Assembly: GCF_018224015.1 (NCBI RefSeq)
Contig: NZ_JAGPOT010000048.1
Location: 1 to 52,492 of the forward strand
Length of the DNA: 52,492 bases
Reading direction: 5' to 3'
DNA from: Pseudarthrobacter albicanus
Lineage (GTDB): Bacteria; Actinomycetota; Actinomycetes; Actinomycetales; Micrococcaceae
Part shown: piece by piece, positions 28,247-37,867 of the stretch
Layout of the letters: each line of letters starts with the position of its first letter
Position numbering within the stretch: position 1 is the first letter of the stretch
Program-made: the position numbers and the translations under genes
Notes under the pieces: model-generated
What the model was told of the DNA's origin: nothing
The model's input: only the letters and a program-made list of their open reading frames with translations
The model's database searches: none

Positions 28247-29195
28247 GCACCCCACGCCGGCGGCCACGGCGGCCCGGCGCCTGGTGGTTCCCGCCGACCT
28301 TGCCGGGACCCGGGTGGACGCCGGCCTGGCGCAACTGATGGAGATCTCCCGCTCGCAGGCCGCCACGCTGATCGCCGAGGGCAACGTCAGCAGCAACGGC
28401 AAGGCCGTGGGGAAATCCCTCAGGCTCGTCCCCGGCGCCGTGCTGTACGTCGTCGTGCCCGATCGGCGGGACCCCCTGGAAATCGTGGAGGAAGTAGTGG
28501 AAGGCCTGAATATCCTGCTGGACGATGACGAGTTCGTTGTCATCGACAAACCCGTCGGCGTGGCGGCGCACCCCTCGCCCGGCTGGGTGGGTCCGACGGT
28601 GGTGGGCGGGCTCGCCGGACTCGGCTACCGGATCTCGACGTCGGGCGCCCCCGAGCGCGCCGGCATCGTCCACCGGCTCGACGTCGGGACCTCCGGCGTC
28701 ATGGTGGTCGCCAAGACCGAAGACGCCTACACGGCCCTCAAGCGGGCCTTCAAGGAACGCACGGTCGACAAGGTGTACCACGCCGTCGTGCAGGGCCTTC
28801 CGGACCCGCTGGCGGGCACCATCGACGCGCCGATCGGCCGCCACCCCGGGCATGACTGGCGCTTCGCCGTGATCGAGGGCGGCCGCGACTCCATCACGCA
28901 CTATGAAGTCCTGGAAGCCTTCGGCAAGGCCTCGCTCGTGGAGGTGCACCTGGAAACCGGGCGCACCCACCAGATCCGCGTGCACTTCGCGGCGCTGCGC
29001 CACCCCTGCGCCGGCGACCTGACCTACGGCGCGGATCCGCGGCTCGCCGCCACCCTGGGGCTCACCCGGCAGTGGCTGCATGCCCGGGAGCTGTCCTTCG
29101 ACCATCCCCGGAAGGGGGAACGGGTCACCGTCACGAGCGAGTATCCGCAGGACCTTGCCTACGCGCTGGAGGTCCTGGCATCCGGACAGGCCTGA
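28239..29195 (+). CDS. RluA/RluD-family pseudouridine synthase
   Basis: A 318-residue RNA pseudouridine synthase, probably acting on 23S rRNA. An N-terminal S4 RNA-binding domain spans about 15-75 ([25 protein letters not shown]), followed by the catalytic domain with HRLDVGTSG holding the nucleophile D148. [12 protein letters not shown] is the second family motif. The ATG at 28239 overlaps the lspA stop by eight bases; an ATG 15 bases upstream is also possible. lspA followed by this gene and dnaE is the order in M. tuberculosis (Rv1539, Rv1540, then dnaE1). The exact uridine target cannot be deduced. Confidence 0.94.
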   Translation: MCEHPTPAATAARRLVVPADLAGTRVDAGLAQLMEISRSQAATLIAEGNVSSNGKAVGKSLRLVPGAVLYVVVPDRRDPLEIVEEVVEGLNILLDDDEFVVIDKPVGVAAHPSPGWVGPTVVGGLAGLGYRISTSGAPERAGIVHRLDVGTSGVMVVAKTEDAYTALKRAFKERTVDKVYHAVVQGLPDPLAGTIDAPIGRHPGHDWRFAVIEGGRDSITHYEVLEAFGKASLVEVHLETGRTHQIRVHFAALRHPCAGDLTYGADPRLAATLGLTRQWLHARELSFDHPRKGERVTVTSEYPQDLAYALEVLASGQA

Positions 29196-29227
29196 TTCTG
29201 ATGCGCTGATCCGTCGGTGCCGGGCAC

Positions 29228-29233
29228 TAGAAT
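29228..29233 (+). promoter_or_regulatory. -10 box TAGAAT of a leaderless dnaE transcript
   Basis: TAGAAT is followed by exactly six bases and then the GTG start of dnaE. No ribosome binding site is visible. Confidence 0.55.
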
Positions 29234-29239
29234 GGTCCG

Positions 29240-32200
29240 GTGACTTCCAGCAACGACTCGTTTGTCCATCTCCACAACCACACCGAGTACTCCATGCTGG
29301 ACGGCGCCGCCCGGCTCGGAGAGCTGTTCGATGAAACCGAGCGGCTGGGCATGCCAGCGCTGGCCACGACCGATCACGGCTATCTCTTCGGAGCCTTCGA
29401 TTTCTGGAAGCGGGCTACGGACCAGGGCATCAGGCCGATCATCGGCGTCGAGGCGTATGTGACGCCGGGGACCGCCCGCGGTGACAAGAGCCGCGTGCGC
29501 TGGGGCGAGGAAAGCCAGCGCAAGGACGACGTCTCCGGTGGTGGTTCCTACACCCACATGACGCTGCTGAGCTATAACAACGTGGGCATGCGGAACCTTT
29601 TCCGGGCTTCCTCCCTCGCCTCCCTGGACGCGGTATTCGGCAAATGGCCGCGGCTGGACCGCGAACTGCTGAACACCTACTCCGAAGGGCTGATCGCCAC
29701 GACGGGCTGCCCCTCGGGCGAGGTCCAGACCCGGCTCCGGCTCGGCCAGTACCGGGAGGCACTGGAGGCGGCCTCGGAATTCCGCGATATCTTCGGGGCT
29801 GAAAACTACTTCTGCGAACTCATGGACCACGGCCTGGACATCGAGCGGCGCGTCACCGGCGACCTGCTGCGCCTTGCCAAGGACCTGAACCTGCCGCTCG
29901 TGGCCACCAACGACCTGCACTACACGCACGAGCACGACGCCAAGGCGCACGAGGCCCTGCTGGCCATCCAGTCAGGTTCGACGCTCCTGGAGCCGAGCTA
30001 CGACAACGGCGGTTCCCGGTTCGCCTTCTCGGGCAGCGGCTACTACCTGAAGTCCCCGCAGGAAATGCGGGAGCTGTTCCGCGACCACCCCGAGGCGTGC
30101 GACAACACCCTGCTGATCGCCGAGCGCTGCGAAGTCTCGTTCAACACCGGCGCCAACTACATGCCCCGCTTTCCCTGCCCGCCGGGTGAGGACGAGACTT
30201 CCTGGCTGGTTAAGGAAGTGGCCACTGGACTGGCCTACCGCTACCCGGGCGGCGTGCCGGACAAGGTACGCACGCAGGCGGACTACGAACTCGGCGTCAT
30301 CACCTCCATGGGATTCCCGGGCTACTTCCTCGTGGTGGCCGACTTCATCAACTGGGCCAAGAAAAACGGCATCAGGGTAGGTCCCGGCCGTGGCTCGGGC
30401 GCAGGCTCCATGGTGGCGTACGCGATGCGTATCACCGACCTCGATCCGCTGTTGCACGGTCTCATCTTCGAACGGTTCCTGAACCCGGACCGTGTCTCCA
30501 TGCCTGACTTCGACGTCGACTTCGATGACCGGCGCCGCTCCGAAGTGATCGACTACGTGACGCGCAAATACGGCGACGAACGCGTCGCCATGATCGTCAC
30601 CTACGGCACCATCAAGACCAAGCAGGCGCTCAAGGACTCCTCGCGCGTGCTGGGCTATCCGTTCAGCATGGGCGAACAGCTCACCAAGGCTCTCCCGCCG
30701 GCCGTGATGGCCAAGGACATCCCGCTTGCGGACATCCAAAACAAGGACTCCAAACGCTACAGCGAGGCCGGGGATTTCCGGCAGCTCGTCGCCACGGACC
30801 CCGAAGCCGCCAAAGTCTTCGAGACCGCTCTCGGCATCGAGGGCCTGAAGCGGCAGTGGGGCGTGCATGCTGCCGGCGTGATCATGTCCTCGGACCCCAT
30901 CATCGACGTGATTCCGATCATGCGCCGCTTCCAGGACGGCCAGGTCATTACGCAGTTCGACTACCCCACGTGTGAGGGCCTCGGCCTGATCAAAATGGAC
31001 TTCCTCGGCCTGCGAAACCTCACGATCATTTCGGACGCCCTGGAAAACATCAAGATGAACCGCGGCGTGGACCTGGACCTCGAGTCCCTGGCCCTCGACG
31101 ACGCCGCGTCCTACGAGCTGCTGGCCAGGGGTGACACCCTGGGTGTGTTCCAGCTCGACGGCGGCCCCATGCGCTCCCTCCTCAAGCTCATGAAGCCTGA
31201 CAACTTCGAAGACATCTCCGCGGTGCTTGCCCTCTACCGGCCTGGTCCCATGGGCGCCAACGCTCACACCGACTACGCGCTGCGCAAGAACAAGATCCAG
31301 GAGGTCATTCCGATCCATCCGGAACTCGAGGAGCCGCTCTCCGAAATCCTCGGTGGCACGTACGGGCTGATCGTGTACCAGGAGCAGGTCATGGCCGTGG
31401 CGCAGAAGCTCGCAGGCTATACCCTCGGCCAGGCCGACATCCTGCGCCGCGCCATGGGCAAGAAGAAGAAATCCGAGCTGGACAAGCAGTTCGCCGGCTT
31501 CTCGCAGGGCATGCAGGACAATGGCTATTCCATGGCCGCGGTCAAGACCCTCTGGGACATCCTGCTGCCGTTCTCCGACTACGCCTTCAACAAGGCGCAT
31601 TCAGCCGCCTACGGCGTGATCTCCTACTGGACCGCGTACCTGAAGGCGCACTATGCGCCGGAGTATATGGCTGCCCTGCTGACCTCGGTGGGTGACGACA
31701 AGGACAAGTCGGCGATCTACCTCAACGAATGCCGGCGGATGGGCATCACGGTGCTGCCGCCCGACGTCAACGAGTCAGCCCTCAACTTCACCCCTGTGGG
31801 CAACGACATCCGTTTCGGCATGGGCGCCATCCGCAACGTCGGCGTGAACGCCGTCGAAGCCATGGTGGCGGCGCGCGAAAAAGAAGGCGCCTATACGTCC
31901 TTCAAGGACTACCTCATGAAGGTCCCCGCGGTGGTCTGCAACAAGCGCACGATTGAATCCCTGATCAAAGCAGGCGCGTTCGACTCCCTGAACCACCACA
32001 GGCGGGCCCTGGCCATGATCCATGAAGAGGCCATCGACTCCGTTATCACGCTCAAGCGCAACGAGGCGATCGGGCAGTTCGACCTCTTCGCCGGTTTTGA
32101 CGAAGCCGAATCCGAGGCGTCCCTGAGCATTGAGATCCCCGACCTTCCCGAGTGGGAGAAGAAGGACAAGCTCTCCTTCGAACGGGACATGCTGGGCCTT

Positions 32201-32797
32201 TACGTTTCGGACCACCCGCTCCAGGGCCTCGAAGGGCTGCTGAGCCAGCACGCCGACCAGTCCATCACCTCGATCATCGCGGAGGACGGTCCGCACGACG
32301 GCGCCATCGTCACCATTGCCGGCATGATCACCTCGCTGAGCCGACGGATTGCCAAGGCCAGCGGCAACGCGTACGCCCGCGCGGAGATCGAGGACCTGGG
32401 CGGTTCAATGGAGGTCATGTTCTTCGGCCAGGTCTACGGTCCCATCGCGTCCGTGCTGGCCGAAGACCTGATTGTGGTGGTCAAGGGCCGGCTGCAGCGC
32501 CGCGACGACGGTGCCGTCGCCCTGAACTGCATGGAACTATCCGTTCCTGACCTCAGCGAGGGCCTGAACGGGCCCCTGGTCATCAGCATGCAGACGCACA
32601 AGGCCACCGAGGCCGTCGTGACGGAGTTGGGCGATGTGCTGCGGACGCACCGCGGCAATTCGGAGGTCCGGCTGCACCTGCAGGGCGACGCCCGGGTGGA
32701 GGTCATGGGGCTGCCGGTCCACCTGAGGGTCAACCCGAACCCGTCCCTGTTCGGGGACCTGAAGGTGCTGCTGGGCCCGACCTGCCTGGACAGCTAG
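29240..32797 (+). CDS. dnaE: Replicative DNA polymerase III alpha subunit
   Basis: The 1185-residue catalytic subunit of the replicase. The N-terminal PHP domain begins FVHLHNHTEYSMLDGAAR and keeps the histidine-rich metal motif, consistent with the proofreading nuclease known in actinobacterial DnaE1. The polymerase palm has GRGSGAGSMVAYA and the catalytic PDFDVDFDDRRR with D423 and D425. The C-terminal region holds the helix-hairpin-helix segment and an OB domain (GAIVTIAGMITSLSRRI). Length is typical of DnaE1 rather than the error-prone DnaE2. The GTG start is supported by a -10 box six bases upstream. Confidence 0.98.
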   Translation: MTSSNDSFVHLHNHTEYSMLDGAARLGELFDETERLGMPALATTDHGYLFGAFDFWKRATDQGIRPIIGVEAYVTPGTARGDKSRVRWGEESQRKDDVSGGGSYTHMTLLSYNNVGMRNLFRASSLASLDAVFGKWPRLDRELLNTYSEGLIATTGCPSGEVQTRLRLGQYREALEAASEFRDIFGAENYFCELMDHGLDIERRVTGDLLRLAKDLNLPLVATNDLHYTHEHDAKAHEALLAIQSGSTLLEPSYDNGGSRFAFSGSGYYLKSPQEMRELFRDHPEACDNTLLIAERCEVSFNTGANYMPRFPCPPGEDETSWLVKEVATGLAYRYPGGVPDKVRTQADYELGVITSMGFPGYFLVVADFINWAKKNGIRVGPGRGSGAGSMVAYAMRITDLDPLLHGLIFERFLNPDRVSMPDFDVDFDDRRRSEVIDYVTRKYGDERVAMIVTYGTIKTKQALKDSSRVLGYPFSMGEQLTKALPPAVMAKDIPLADIQNKDSKRYSEAGDFRQLVATDPEAAKVFETALGIEGLKRQWGVHAAGVIMSSDPIIDVIPIMRRFQDGQVITQFDYPTCEGLGLIKMDFLGLRNLTIISDALENIKMNRGVDLDLESLALDDAASYELLARGDTLGVFQLDGGPMRSLLKLMKPDNFEDISAVLALYRPGPMGANAHTDYALRKNKIQEVIPIHPELEEPLSEILGGTYGLIVYQEQVMAVAQKLAGYTLGQADILRRAMGKKKKSELDKQFAGFSQGMQDNGYSMAAVKTLWDILLPFSDYAFNKAHSAAYGVISYWTAYLKAHYAPEYMAALLTSVGDDKDKSAIYLNECRRMGITVLPPDVNESALNFTPVGNDIRFGMGAIRNVGVNAVEAMVAAREKEGAYTSFKDYLMKVPAVVCNKRTIESLIKAGAFDSLNHHRRALAMIHEEAIDSVITLKRNEAIGQFDLFAGFDEAESEASLSIEIPDLPEWEKKDKLSFERDMLGLYVSDHPLQGLEGLLSQHADQSITSIIAEDGPHDGAIVTIAGMITSLSRRIAKASGNAYARAEIEDLGGSMEVMFFGQVYGPIASVLAEDLIVVVKGRLQRRDDGAVALNCMELSVPDLSEGLNGPLVISMQTHKATEAVVTELGDVLRTHRGNSEVRLHLQGDARVEVMGLPVHLRVNPNPSLFGDLKVLLGPTCLDS

Positions 32798-32956
32798 AGT
32801 GGACCGGCCACACGGTTCTTTGAGGGGTGGTGTCCTGGCCGTGGCGGGCAGCGCCGATACGATAGACCGGACCTCCGACGGGTGGCCCCGCCTGCGCGGT
32901 TGCGCCCCGTTGGGCCATGACGGCACCGGTGCCCGACCGGACGAATGGAGTACTCA

Positions 32957-33283
32957 ATGAAGCAGACCCGACGAATGATCCTTCCCGCCGTGTTACCGGG
33001 CGGGATCGCTGAGAACAACGCGTACTCGTACGGGGTCCTGGACGGGGACGTCCTGCATATCTCGGGCATGGTCGCCTTCGCACCCGACGGCTCCTACGTG
33101 GGCCTGGGGGACATCCAGGCGCAGGCGACCCAGGTCTTCGAGAACCTCACCGCCGCCGTGGGGGCGGCCCGGAAGAGGTACTTCACCGGCCCCGTTCCGC
33201 CGACCTCGACCGTGGTGGTGGCACCCATGGCGCGAGAGGAGTTCCTGGTGGAGATTTCGGCCATAGCCCGCCTCCAGGGCTGA
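32957..33283 (+). CDS. Rid/YjgF-family protein with internal deletion
   Basis: A 108-residue protein recognisable as Rid family at both ends: the N-terminal half (AENNAYSYGVLDGDVLHISGMVAF, GDIQAQATQVFENLTAAVGAA) and the C-terminal YFTGPVPPTSTVVVAPMAREEFLVEISAIARL. Between them the usual 25-30 residues holding a strand and helix (in relatives the SLDDVVKTTVYVTD...F..NEVY part) are missing without a frame break. The arginine that imine-hydrolysing RidA proteins carry just before STV is threonine. The protein may be non-functional or altered. GGAG precedes the ATG at 32957. Confidence 0.75.
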   Translation: MKQTRRMILPAVLPGGIAENNAYSYGVLDGDVLHISGMVAFAPDGSYVGLGDIQAQATQVFENLTAAVGAARKRYFTGPVPPTSTVVVAPMAREEFLVEISAIARLQG

Positions 33284-33332
33284 CAGCAGGGACGACAACC
33301 GTGACCAGTACCGTCGGCTGTCGCGTGCCCGT

Positions 33333-33357
33333 GGCACCCTCCGCGCGAAAGGGTGCC
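33333..33357. terminator. Hairpin between the convergent Rid and flavin reductase genes
   Basis: GGCACCCT and AGGGTGCC form an 8-base perfect stem with a 9-base loop in the 169-base gap. No T run is present; the rest of the gap shows nothing recognisable. Confidence 0.55.
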
Positions 33358-33452
33358 GGGCAGCGGCGCATTTCACGCCCGGGCCGGCGCGGCCGCGGCG
33401 CACTCCAAGCCATCAAGCAAACTGAGACAGACCACTGGACCGCCAGGGATAA

Positions 33453-33953
33453 CTAGATTTCGTAGTCCAGCGGGGCAGGCTTGCTGTACGTTCCCGAGTG
33501 ATACAGCAGCGGCATGCCGTCATCGCCGACCTGGCCTTCGACGACCTCGACGACGACGATGGCGTTGTTTTCGAAGGAAAGCCGCATCTGGACCCTGCCG
33601 ATCAGCCAGCCGGCGACATCCTTCAGGACGGGCACTTCGTGGGGGCCGAGCTCCCAGTGGTCGCCCTCGAAGCGGTTGCTGGTCCGGGCAAAGCGGTCGG
33701 CGAGCTCCTGGTTTTCCAGCCCCAGCATGTGCACGCCGATGTACGTCGTGTTGGCGATGGCCGGCCAGGAGCTTGAGCTGCGGGCCATGTTGAACGTGAA
33801 CCGCGGCGGTTTGGCAGAAAGCGAGGCGACCGACGTCGCTGTGAACCCGAAGGGCACGCCGTCGTAGTTGGCGGTGATGATGGCAACCCCTGCCGCATGC
33901 CGGCGGAACATTTCCTTGAATGTTCCCTCGAAGACTCCGTCATCTGAGGCCAC
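33453..33953 (-). CDS. Flavin reductase-like FMN-binding protein
   Basis: A 166-residue member of the flavin reductase (HpaC/ActVB-like) family. The N-terminal FKEMFRRHAAGVAIITANYDGVPFGFTATSVASLSAKPPRFTFNMA matches the family FMN-binding beta-barrel, and GVHMLGLENQELADRFA follows. Such proteins reduce free flavin with NAD(P)H for a partner monooxygenase, but no monooxygenase lies nearby. The GTG at 33953 is preferred over upstream starts because GGAGGGGAGA lies 9 bases before it and the family homology begins just after. The specific substrate is unknown. Confidence 0.88.
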   Translation of the reverse strand: MASDDGVFEGTFKEMFRRHAAGVAIITANYDGVPFGFTATSVASLSAKPPRFTFNMARSSSSWPAIANTTYIGVHMLGLENQELADRFARTSNRFEGDHWELGPHEVPVLKDVAGWLIGRVQMRLSFENNAIVVVEVVEGQVGDDGMPLLYHSGTYSKPAPLDYEI

Positions 33954-34131
33954 TGCGATCGATCTCCCCTCCTGCACCCGCGCGTGATGGTCCGTACCCT
34001 GCCAGCGTATTGCCCGCGGGTCCGCCGGTGGTACTTTGATGACCGTCCGCGTCATCTGCCGGCCGGCACCTGGCGGCCGTCCCACGCCTCGCCGCTGCCG
34101 CGCCGCGCACTGAACGGGAAGGATCCTTTGT

Positions 34132-34137
34132 TACGGT
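34132..34137 (+). promoter_or_regulatory. -10 box TACGGT of a leaderless transcript
   Basis: TACGGT is followed by seven bases and the ATG at 34145. No ribosome binding site is visible. Confidence 0.4.
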
Positions 34138-34144
34138 TTGTTGG

Positions 34145-34717
34145 ATGACACAGCCAGCAGCAGACGGCCCGTTTCCGCAGCAAGCCCGGAGCGCGCGTGA
34201 CCCGGCGGAACCGCACGGGGGCTCCCTTGCGCCCGGCCCGTCGAGGGCCCCCTGGTGGTGGTGCGCCGTGATCGCAGGCACCGGAATTCCCCTGGGACTG
34301 CTCTGGTGGCTTCTGGCCCCGTCGGGACTGAACCTGCTCTCCGGGGACCCGGCCCTGGCCAGCGGGAGCAACGTTTCGGCGTGGCTGCCCCGGGACCTGG
34401 TGCTGGCCGGCCTCTTCCTGCTCGCCGGCTGCATCACCGGCGCGCTGGTGTCCGGAACGCGGCCGGACGAGCCCACGGCCCGGACCGTCGTACTGGCCGT
34501 CGCCTCCGCGGCCGCCGGCGCCCTCATCGCCTGGGGTGTGGGGGTTCTCGCCGGAGCGTGGTGGGGACCCGCGCAGGACCCCACCGCCAATGACAGCGTC
34601 GCCTTTTCGCTGCGTTCCTACCAGCTCCTCGCGGTCTGGCCCGCCGCCGTCGCCCTTGCCGTCTTCCTGGGCACCGTCATCCGGAAACCCGCCCCCGCTG
34701 CGGAAACCAAGGCCTGA
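34145..34717 (+). CDS. Four-helix membrane protein of unknown function
   Basis: A 190-residue protein with a hydrophilic N-terminus of about 35 residues rich in Ala, Pro and Gln. Four predicted membrane segments follow at about 38-60, 82-102, 110-135 and 158-178. Trp-rich patches (PWWWC, LLWWLL, AWWGP) stand at the membrane borders. It may belong to the actinobacterial DUF2567 group, but I am not certain. It lies 80 bases before hisD, which has its own promoter. Confidence 0.75.
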   Translation: MTQPAADGPFPQQARSARDPAEPHGGSLAPGPSRAPWWWCAVIAGTGIPLGLLWWLLAPSGLNLLSGDPALASGSNVSAWLPRDLVLAGLFLLAGCITGALVSGTRPDEPTARTVVLAVASAAAGALIAWGVGVLAGAWWGPAQDPTANDSVAFSLRSYQLLAVWPAAVALAVFLGTVIRKPAPAAETKA

Positions 34718-34785
34718 TACCTGCTCTGTGCCGCCCCGGACGGAAAATGCCGCGTAACGGCGCCCGGGTTCCGCGGCAGGGCACG

Positions 34786-34791
34786 TAAAAT
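34786..34791 (+). promoter_or_regulatory. -10 box TAAAAT of a leaderless hisD transcript
   Basis: TAAAAT is followed by exactly six bases and then the GTG start of hisD. No ribosome binding site is visible. Confidence 0.6.
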
Positions 34792-34797
34792 GATCGC

Positions 34798-36186
34798 GTG
34801 ACCCTTACTTCTGACAGCCCCGTGTCCCCGGTTCCCGCCGCCATCAACTTCCGCACCGTGGACGTGCGCGGCCAGCGGCTGTCCCTCGCCGGGCTCCGCG
34901 CCGCCGTTCCGCGGGCGCAGTCCGGCACCAGGGCGGACGCCGAGGAAAAGGTCCTGGACATCATCTCCGCCATCCGCACCCGGGGCTTTGACGCGCTCCG
35001 TGAGCTCGCGCTGGCGTTCGACGGCGTGGAGCAGACCCACCCGCGCGTCCCGGCCGGGGCGCTGCGCGCCGCCCTGGACGGCCTGGACCCGGCGGTACGT
35101 GCCGCCCTCGAGGAATCCATCCGGCGGGCCCGCAGCTTCGCCGACGCGCAGCGCCCGGCGGACATCGACGTCGAACTCGGCGAGGGCGCCGTCGTGAGCC
35201 AGAACTGGGTCCCGGTCGCACGGGTGGGGCTCTACGTCCCCGGCGGCCTGGCCGTCTACCCGTCCTCGGTGATCATGAACGTCGTCCCGGCGCTGGCCGC
35301 CGGCGTCGGGTCCATCGCCCTCGCATCGCCGCCGCAGAAGGACTTCGGCGGCCTGCCGCACCCCACCATCCTCGCGGCGGCCTGCCTGCTCGGCATCGAG
35401 GAGGTCTACGCCATCGGCGGGGCGCAGGCGATCGCGGCCTTCGCCTACGGCATCCCGGGCGACGCGTCCGACGGCGGCAACCTCCCGGGGATCGATCCCG
35501 TGGACGTCGTCACCGGCCCGGGCAACATCTTCGTCGCCACCGCCAAGCGGCTCGTCAAGGGCGTGGTGGGGATCGACTCCGAGGCGGGCACCACCGAAAT
35601 CGCGATCCTCGCCGACGCCACGGCGCACCCTGGCCTCGTCGCAGCGGACCTGATCAGCCAGGCCGAGCATGACCCCAAGGCCGCCTCCGTCCTCATCACG
35701 GATTCCGAATCCCTCGCGGCGGCGGTCCGGGTGGAACTGGACCGCCAGGCCGCCGCCACGAAGCACAGCGGACGGGTGCGCGAGGCGCTGTCCGGGCACC
35801 AGTCCGGCGTCGTCCTCGTGGACGGCCTCGAACAGGGCATTGCCGCGTGCGACGCCTATGCCGCCGAGCACCTGGAAATCATGACGGCCGACGCCCCGGC
35901 GGTGGCCGCCCAGATCCGTAATGCCGGCGCGATCTTCGTGGGGGACTACAGTCCCGTGAGCCTGGGGGATTACTGCGCCGGCTCCAACCACGTGCTGCCG
36001 ACCAGCGGCACCGCTGCCTTCTCCTCGGGCCTGAACGTGGCCACCTTCATGCGTGCCATCCAGGTGGTCAACTACACCCGGTCCGCGCTCGAGCAGGTCC
36101 GCGGGCACATCGTGAGCCTCTCCGGCGCCGAAGACCTCCCCGCCCACGGCCAGGCCGTCACGGCGAGGTTCCCCGCCGGGAGCTGA
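34798..36186 (+). CDS. hisD: Histidinol dehydrogenase HisD
   Basis: A zinc enzyme that oxidises L-histidinol to L-histidine in two NAD-dependent steps. It is 462 residues long. Family motifs include [62 protein letters not shown] and [13 protein letters not shown] (the last two hold metal and active-site residues). No other his gene follows; nrdR is next. The N-terminus ([25 protein letters not shown]) is typical of Arthrobacter relatives. The GTG start is fixed by a -10 box six bases before it. Confidence 0.97.
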   Translation: MTLTSDSPVSPVPAAINFRTVDVRGQRLSLAGLRAAVPRAQSGTRADAEEKVLDIISAIRTRGFDALRELALAFDGVEQTHPRVPAGALRAALDGLDPAVRAALEESIRRARSFADAQRPADIDVELGEGAVVSQNWVPVARVGLYVPGGLAVYPSSVIMNVVPALAAGVGSIALASPPQKDFGGLPHPTILAAACLLGIEEVYAIGGAQAIAAFAYGIPGDASDGGNLPGIDPVDVVTGPGNIFVATAKRLVKGVVGIDSEAGTTEIAILADATAHPGLVAADLISQAEHDPKAASVLITDSESLAAAVRVELDRQAAATKHSGRVREALSGHQSGVVLVDGLEQGIAACDAYAAEHLEIMTADAPAVAAQIRNAGAIFVGDYSPVSLGDYCAGSNHVLPTSGTAAFSSGLNVATFMRAIQVVNYTRSALEQVRGHIVSLSGAEDLPAHGQAVTARFPAGS

Positions 36187-36200
36187 CGCGGCCGCTGACC

Positions 36201-36252
36201 ACTACATGTAGTAATTACAGGCTTGTTATTCAGCTACATCTAGTCGTAAACT
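36201..36252 (+). promoter_or_regulatory. nrdR promoter with two NrdR boxes
   Basis: ACTACATGTAGT (36201-36212) and GCTACATCTAGT (36233-36244) match the palindromic NrdR box pattern and start 32 bases apart, about three helical turns, as known NrdR box pairs do. A promoter TTGTTA (36223-36228), 18-base spacer, TAAACT (36247-36252) surrounds the second box, so NrdR binding should repress its own gene. Confidence 0.8.
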
Positions 36253-36358
36253 GAGGGCGGAGGCCGCAGCGGGGCCATCGCATTTGGGGCCGCCGCACGT
36301 GGGGGTTCTGGTATTTCAGGTTCCTGCATTTTCAGGTTTACGACAGGGAGGAAACGAC

Positions 36359-36850
36359 GTGTATTGCCCGTTCTGCCGTAACCCTGATTCCCGCGTGGTG
36401 GACAGCCGCATCGCCGACGATGGCTCCGCCATCCGGCGGCGCCGGCAGTGCCCCGAATGCGGCCGCCGCTTCACGACCGTGGAAACCACCAGCCTGACCG
36501 TCATCAAGCGCTCCGGCGTCGGCGAGCCCTTCAGCCGCAGCAAGGTGATCAACGGCGTCCGCAAAGCCTGCCAGGGCCGTCCCGTCACCGAAGACGACCT
36601 CGCCCTGCTGGCCCAGGAAGTCGAAGAGTCGATCCGGGCCTCCGGCGCGGCCGAGATCGAGGCCCACGAAGTCGGCCTGGCGATCCTGAACCCGCTGCAG
36701 AAACTCGACGAAGTCGCCTACCTGCGCTTCGCCAGCGTGTACCAGGCCTTCGAATCCCTTGAGGACTTCGAGTCAGCCATTTCACTGCTCCGCCACGAGG
36801 CGGAGTCAAAGGGATTGGACGGCAAGAAGAGCCCGCTCCAGGCCCCGTAG
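36359..36850 (+). CDS. nrdR: Transcriptional repressor NrdR
   Basis: A 163-residue repressor of ribonucleotide reductase genes that senses ATP/dATP. The N-terminal zinc ribbon uses C3, C6, C31 and C34 (YCPFC and CPEC), followed by [18 protein letters not shown] and an ATP-cone domain to about residue 140 ([21 protein letters not shown]). The GTG start follows GGGAGGAAA. Two NrdR boxes lie upstream, indicating autoregulation. No nrd structural gene is in the window, so its targets lie elsewhere. Confidence 0.97.
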   Translation: MYCPFCRNPDSRVVDSRIADDGSAIRRRRQCPECGRRFTTVETTSLTVIKRSGVGEPFSRSKVINGVRKACQGRPVTEDDLALLAQEVEESIRASGAAEIEAHEVGLAILNPLQKLDEVAYLRFASVYQAFESLEDFESAISLLRHEAESKGLDGKKSPLQAP

Positions 36851-36869
36851 GGGAAGCCGGAGCCAGACT

Positions 36870-36909
36870 CCGGTGGTGGCAACGGAGGGGAAGCCGGGGC
36901 CACCACCGG
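36870..36909. terminator. First hairpin after nrdR
   Basis: CCGGTGGTGGC and GCCACCACCGG form a perfect 11-base inverted repeat with an 18-base loop, 19 bases after the nrdR stop. Confidence 0.55.
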
Positions 36910-36931
36910 CACCAACCCAAGTAGCTCGCAG

Positions 36932-36965
36932 TAGTTGTCGTTCTGACCCCTCAGAACGACGACTA
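36932..36965. terminator. Bidirectional terminator between nrdR and ppgK
   Basis: TAGTTGTCGTTCTGA and TCAGAACGACGACTA pair over 15 bases with one G-U around a CCCC loop. It lies midway between the convergent genes and can serve both. Confidence 0.85.
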
Positions 36966-36993
36966 ATGCGAGTCAGTTGTGCTGGGCCAACCC

Positions 36994-37815
36994 CTAGACA
37001 CTTGGCGACTTAGCCAGCTTGTGCTTGAGCGCGATCTCAAGCGCGGCGCCGACGATCCCGGCGTCGTTCTTCAATTCCGCCGGAACAATCGGTGTGCGCA
37101 GCGACAGTTTCGGCAGGTATTCGTCGGCACGCTTGGAGATGCCGCCGCCGACGATGAACAGTTCGGGGGAGAACAGGAACTCCACGTGGGAGAAGTACCG
37201 CTGCAGCAGCACGCTGTACTGCTCCCAGCTGAGGCCGTCGCGTTCACGGGCGACGGCGGAGGCCTTGCTTTCGGCGTCGAAGCCGTCGATCTCGAGGTGG
37301 CCCAGTTCGGCGTTGGGGACGAGCTTGCCGTCGAAGATGAACGCGGATCCTATCCCGGTGCCGAGCGTGACCACCAGGACGGTACCGGAGACGCCCTCAC
37401 CTGCACCGTAGCGCGCTTCGGCGAGGCCGGCGGCGTCGGCGTCGTTGATGACCTCCACGGGCCGGCCGAGGCGGGCCGTGAGCAGGGCATCGATGTCCAG
37501 GTCCAGCCAGGAGTTGTCCACGTTGGCGGTCGAGTGGACCACGCCGTGCTGGATGATGCCGGGGAACGTGACGCCCACGGGGGAGTCCGCGGCCGGTGCC
37601 CCGGAACGCGCGGAGAGCTCCGCGACGACCTGGGCCACCGCGTCGGCGACGGCCTCCGGCGTGGACGGCTGCGGGGTGGATACCCGAAGCCGGTCACCCA
37701 CCAGCTTGCCCTTCTTCAGATCGACAATCCCGCCCTTGATTCCGGTGCCGCCGATGTCGATGCCGATCAGCGGGGCGTTCTTCTTAGACTTCTCGTCCTT
37801 CTTGGCCAATGTCAT
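36994..37815 (-). CDS. ppgK: Polyphosphate glucokinase (ROK family)
   Basis: A 273-residue kinase phosphorylating glucose with inorganic polyphosphate or ATP. The phosphate-binding GIDIGGTGIKGGIVD is at about 18-32, with FPGIIQHGVVHSTANVD, NDADAAGLAEARYG (catalytic aspartate), LGTGIGSAFIFDGKLVPNAELGHLEIDG, and the C-terminal LFIVGGGISKRAD. It closely resembles the actinobacterial PPGK group, which includes the Arthrobacter glucomannokinase that also accepts mannose; whether this one does is unknown. It lies 52 bases after map and is probably co-transcribed with it. Confidence 0.94.
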   Translation of the reverse strand: MTLAKKDEKSKKNAPLIGIDIGGTGIKGGIVDLKKGKLVGDRLRVSTPQPSTPEAVADAVAQVVAELSARSGAPAADSPVGVTFPGIIQHGVVHSTANVDNSWLDLDIDALLTARLGRPVEVINDADAAGLAEARYGAGEGVSGTVLVVTLGTGIGSAFIFDGKLVPNAELGHLEIDGFDAESKASAVARERDGLSWEQYSVLLQRYFSHVEFLFSPELFIVGGGISKRADEYLPKLSLRTPIVPAELKNDAGIVGAALEIALKHKLAKSPSV

Positions 37816-37867
37816 TCCGTTCGTGGCAGGGGGCGGGCTGGGAATGGTGCGGCCGAGGGCCGGCAGG

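Noticed and set aside
29972..31600. A 542-codon minus-strand frame opposite dnaE
   Set aside because: Antisense shadow. dnaE has the catalytic aspartates and PHP domain in the other strand.
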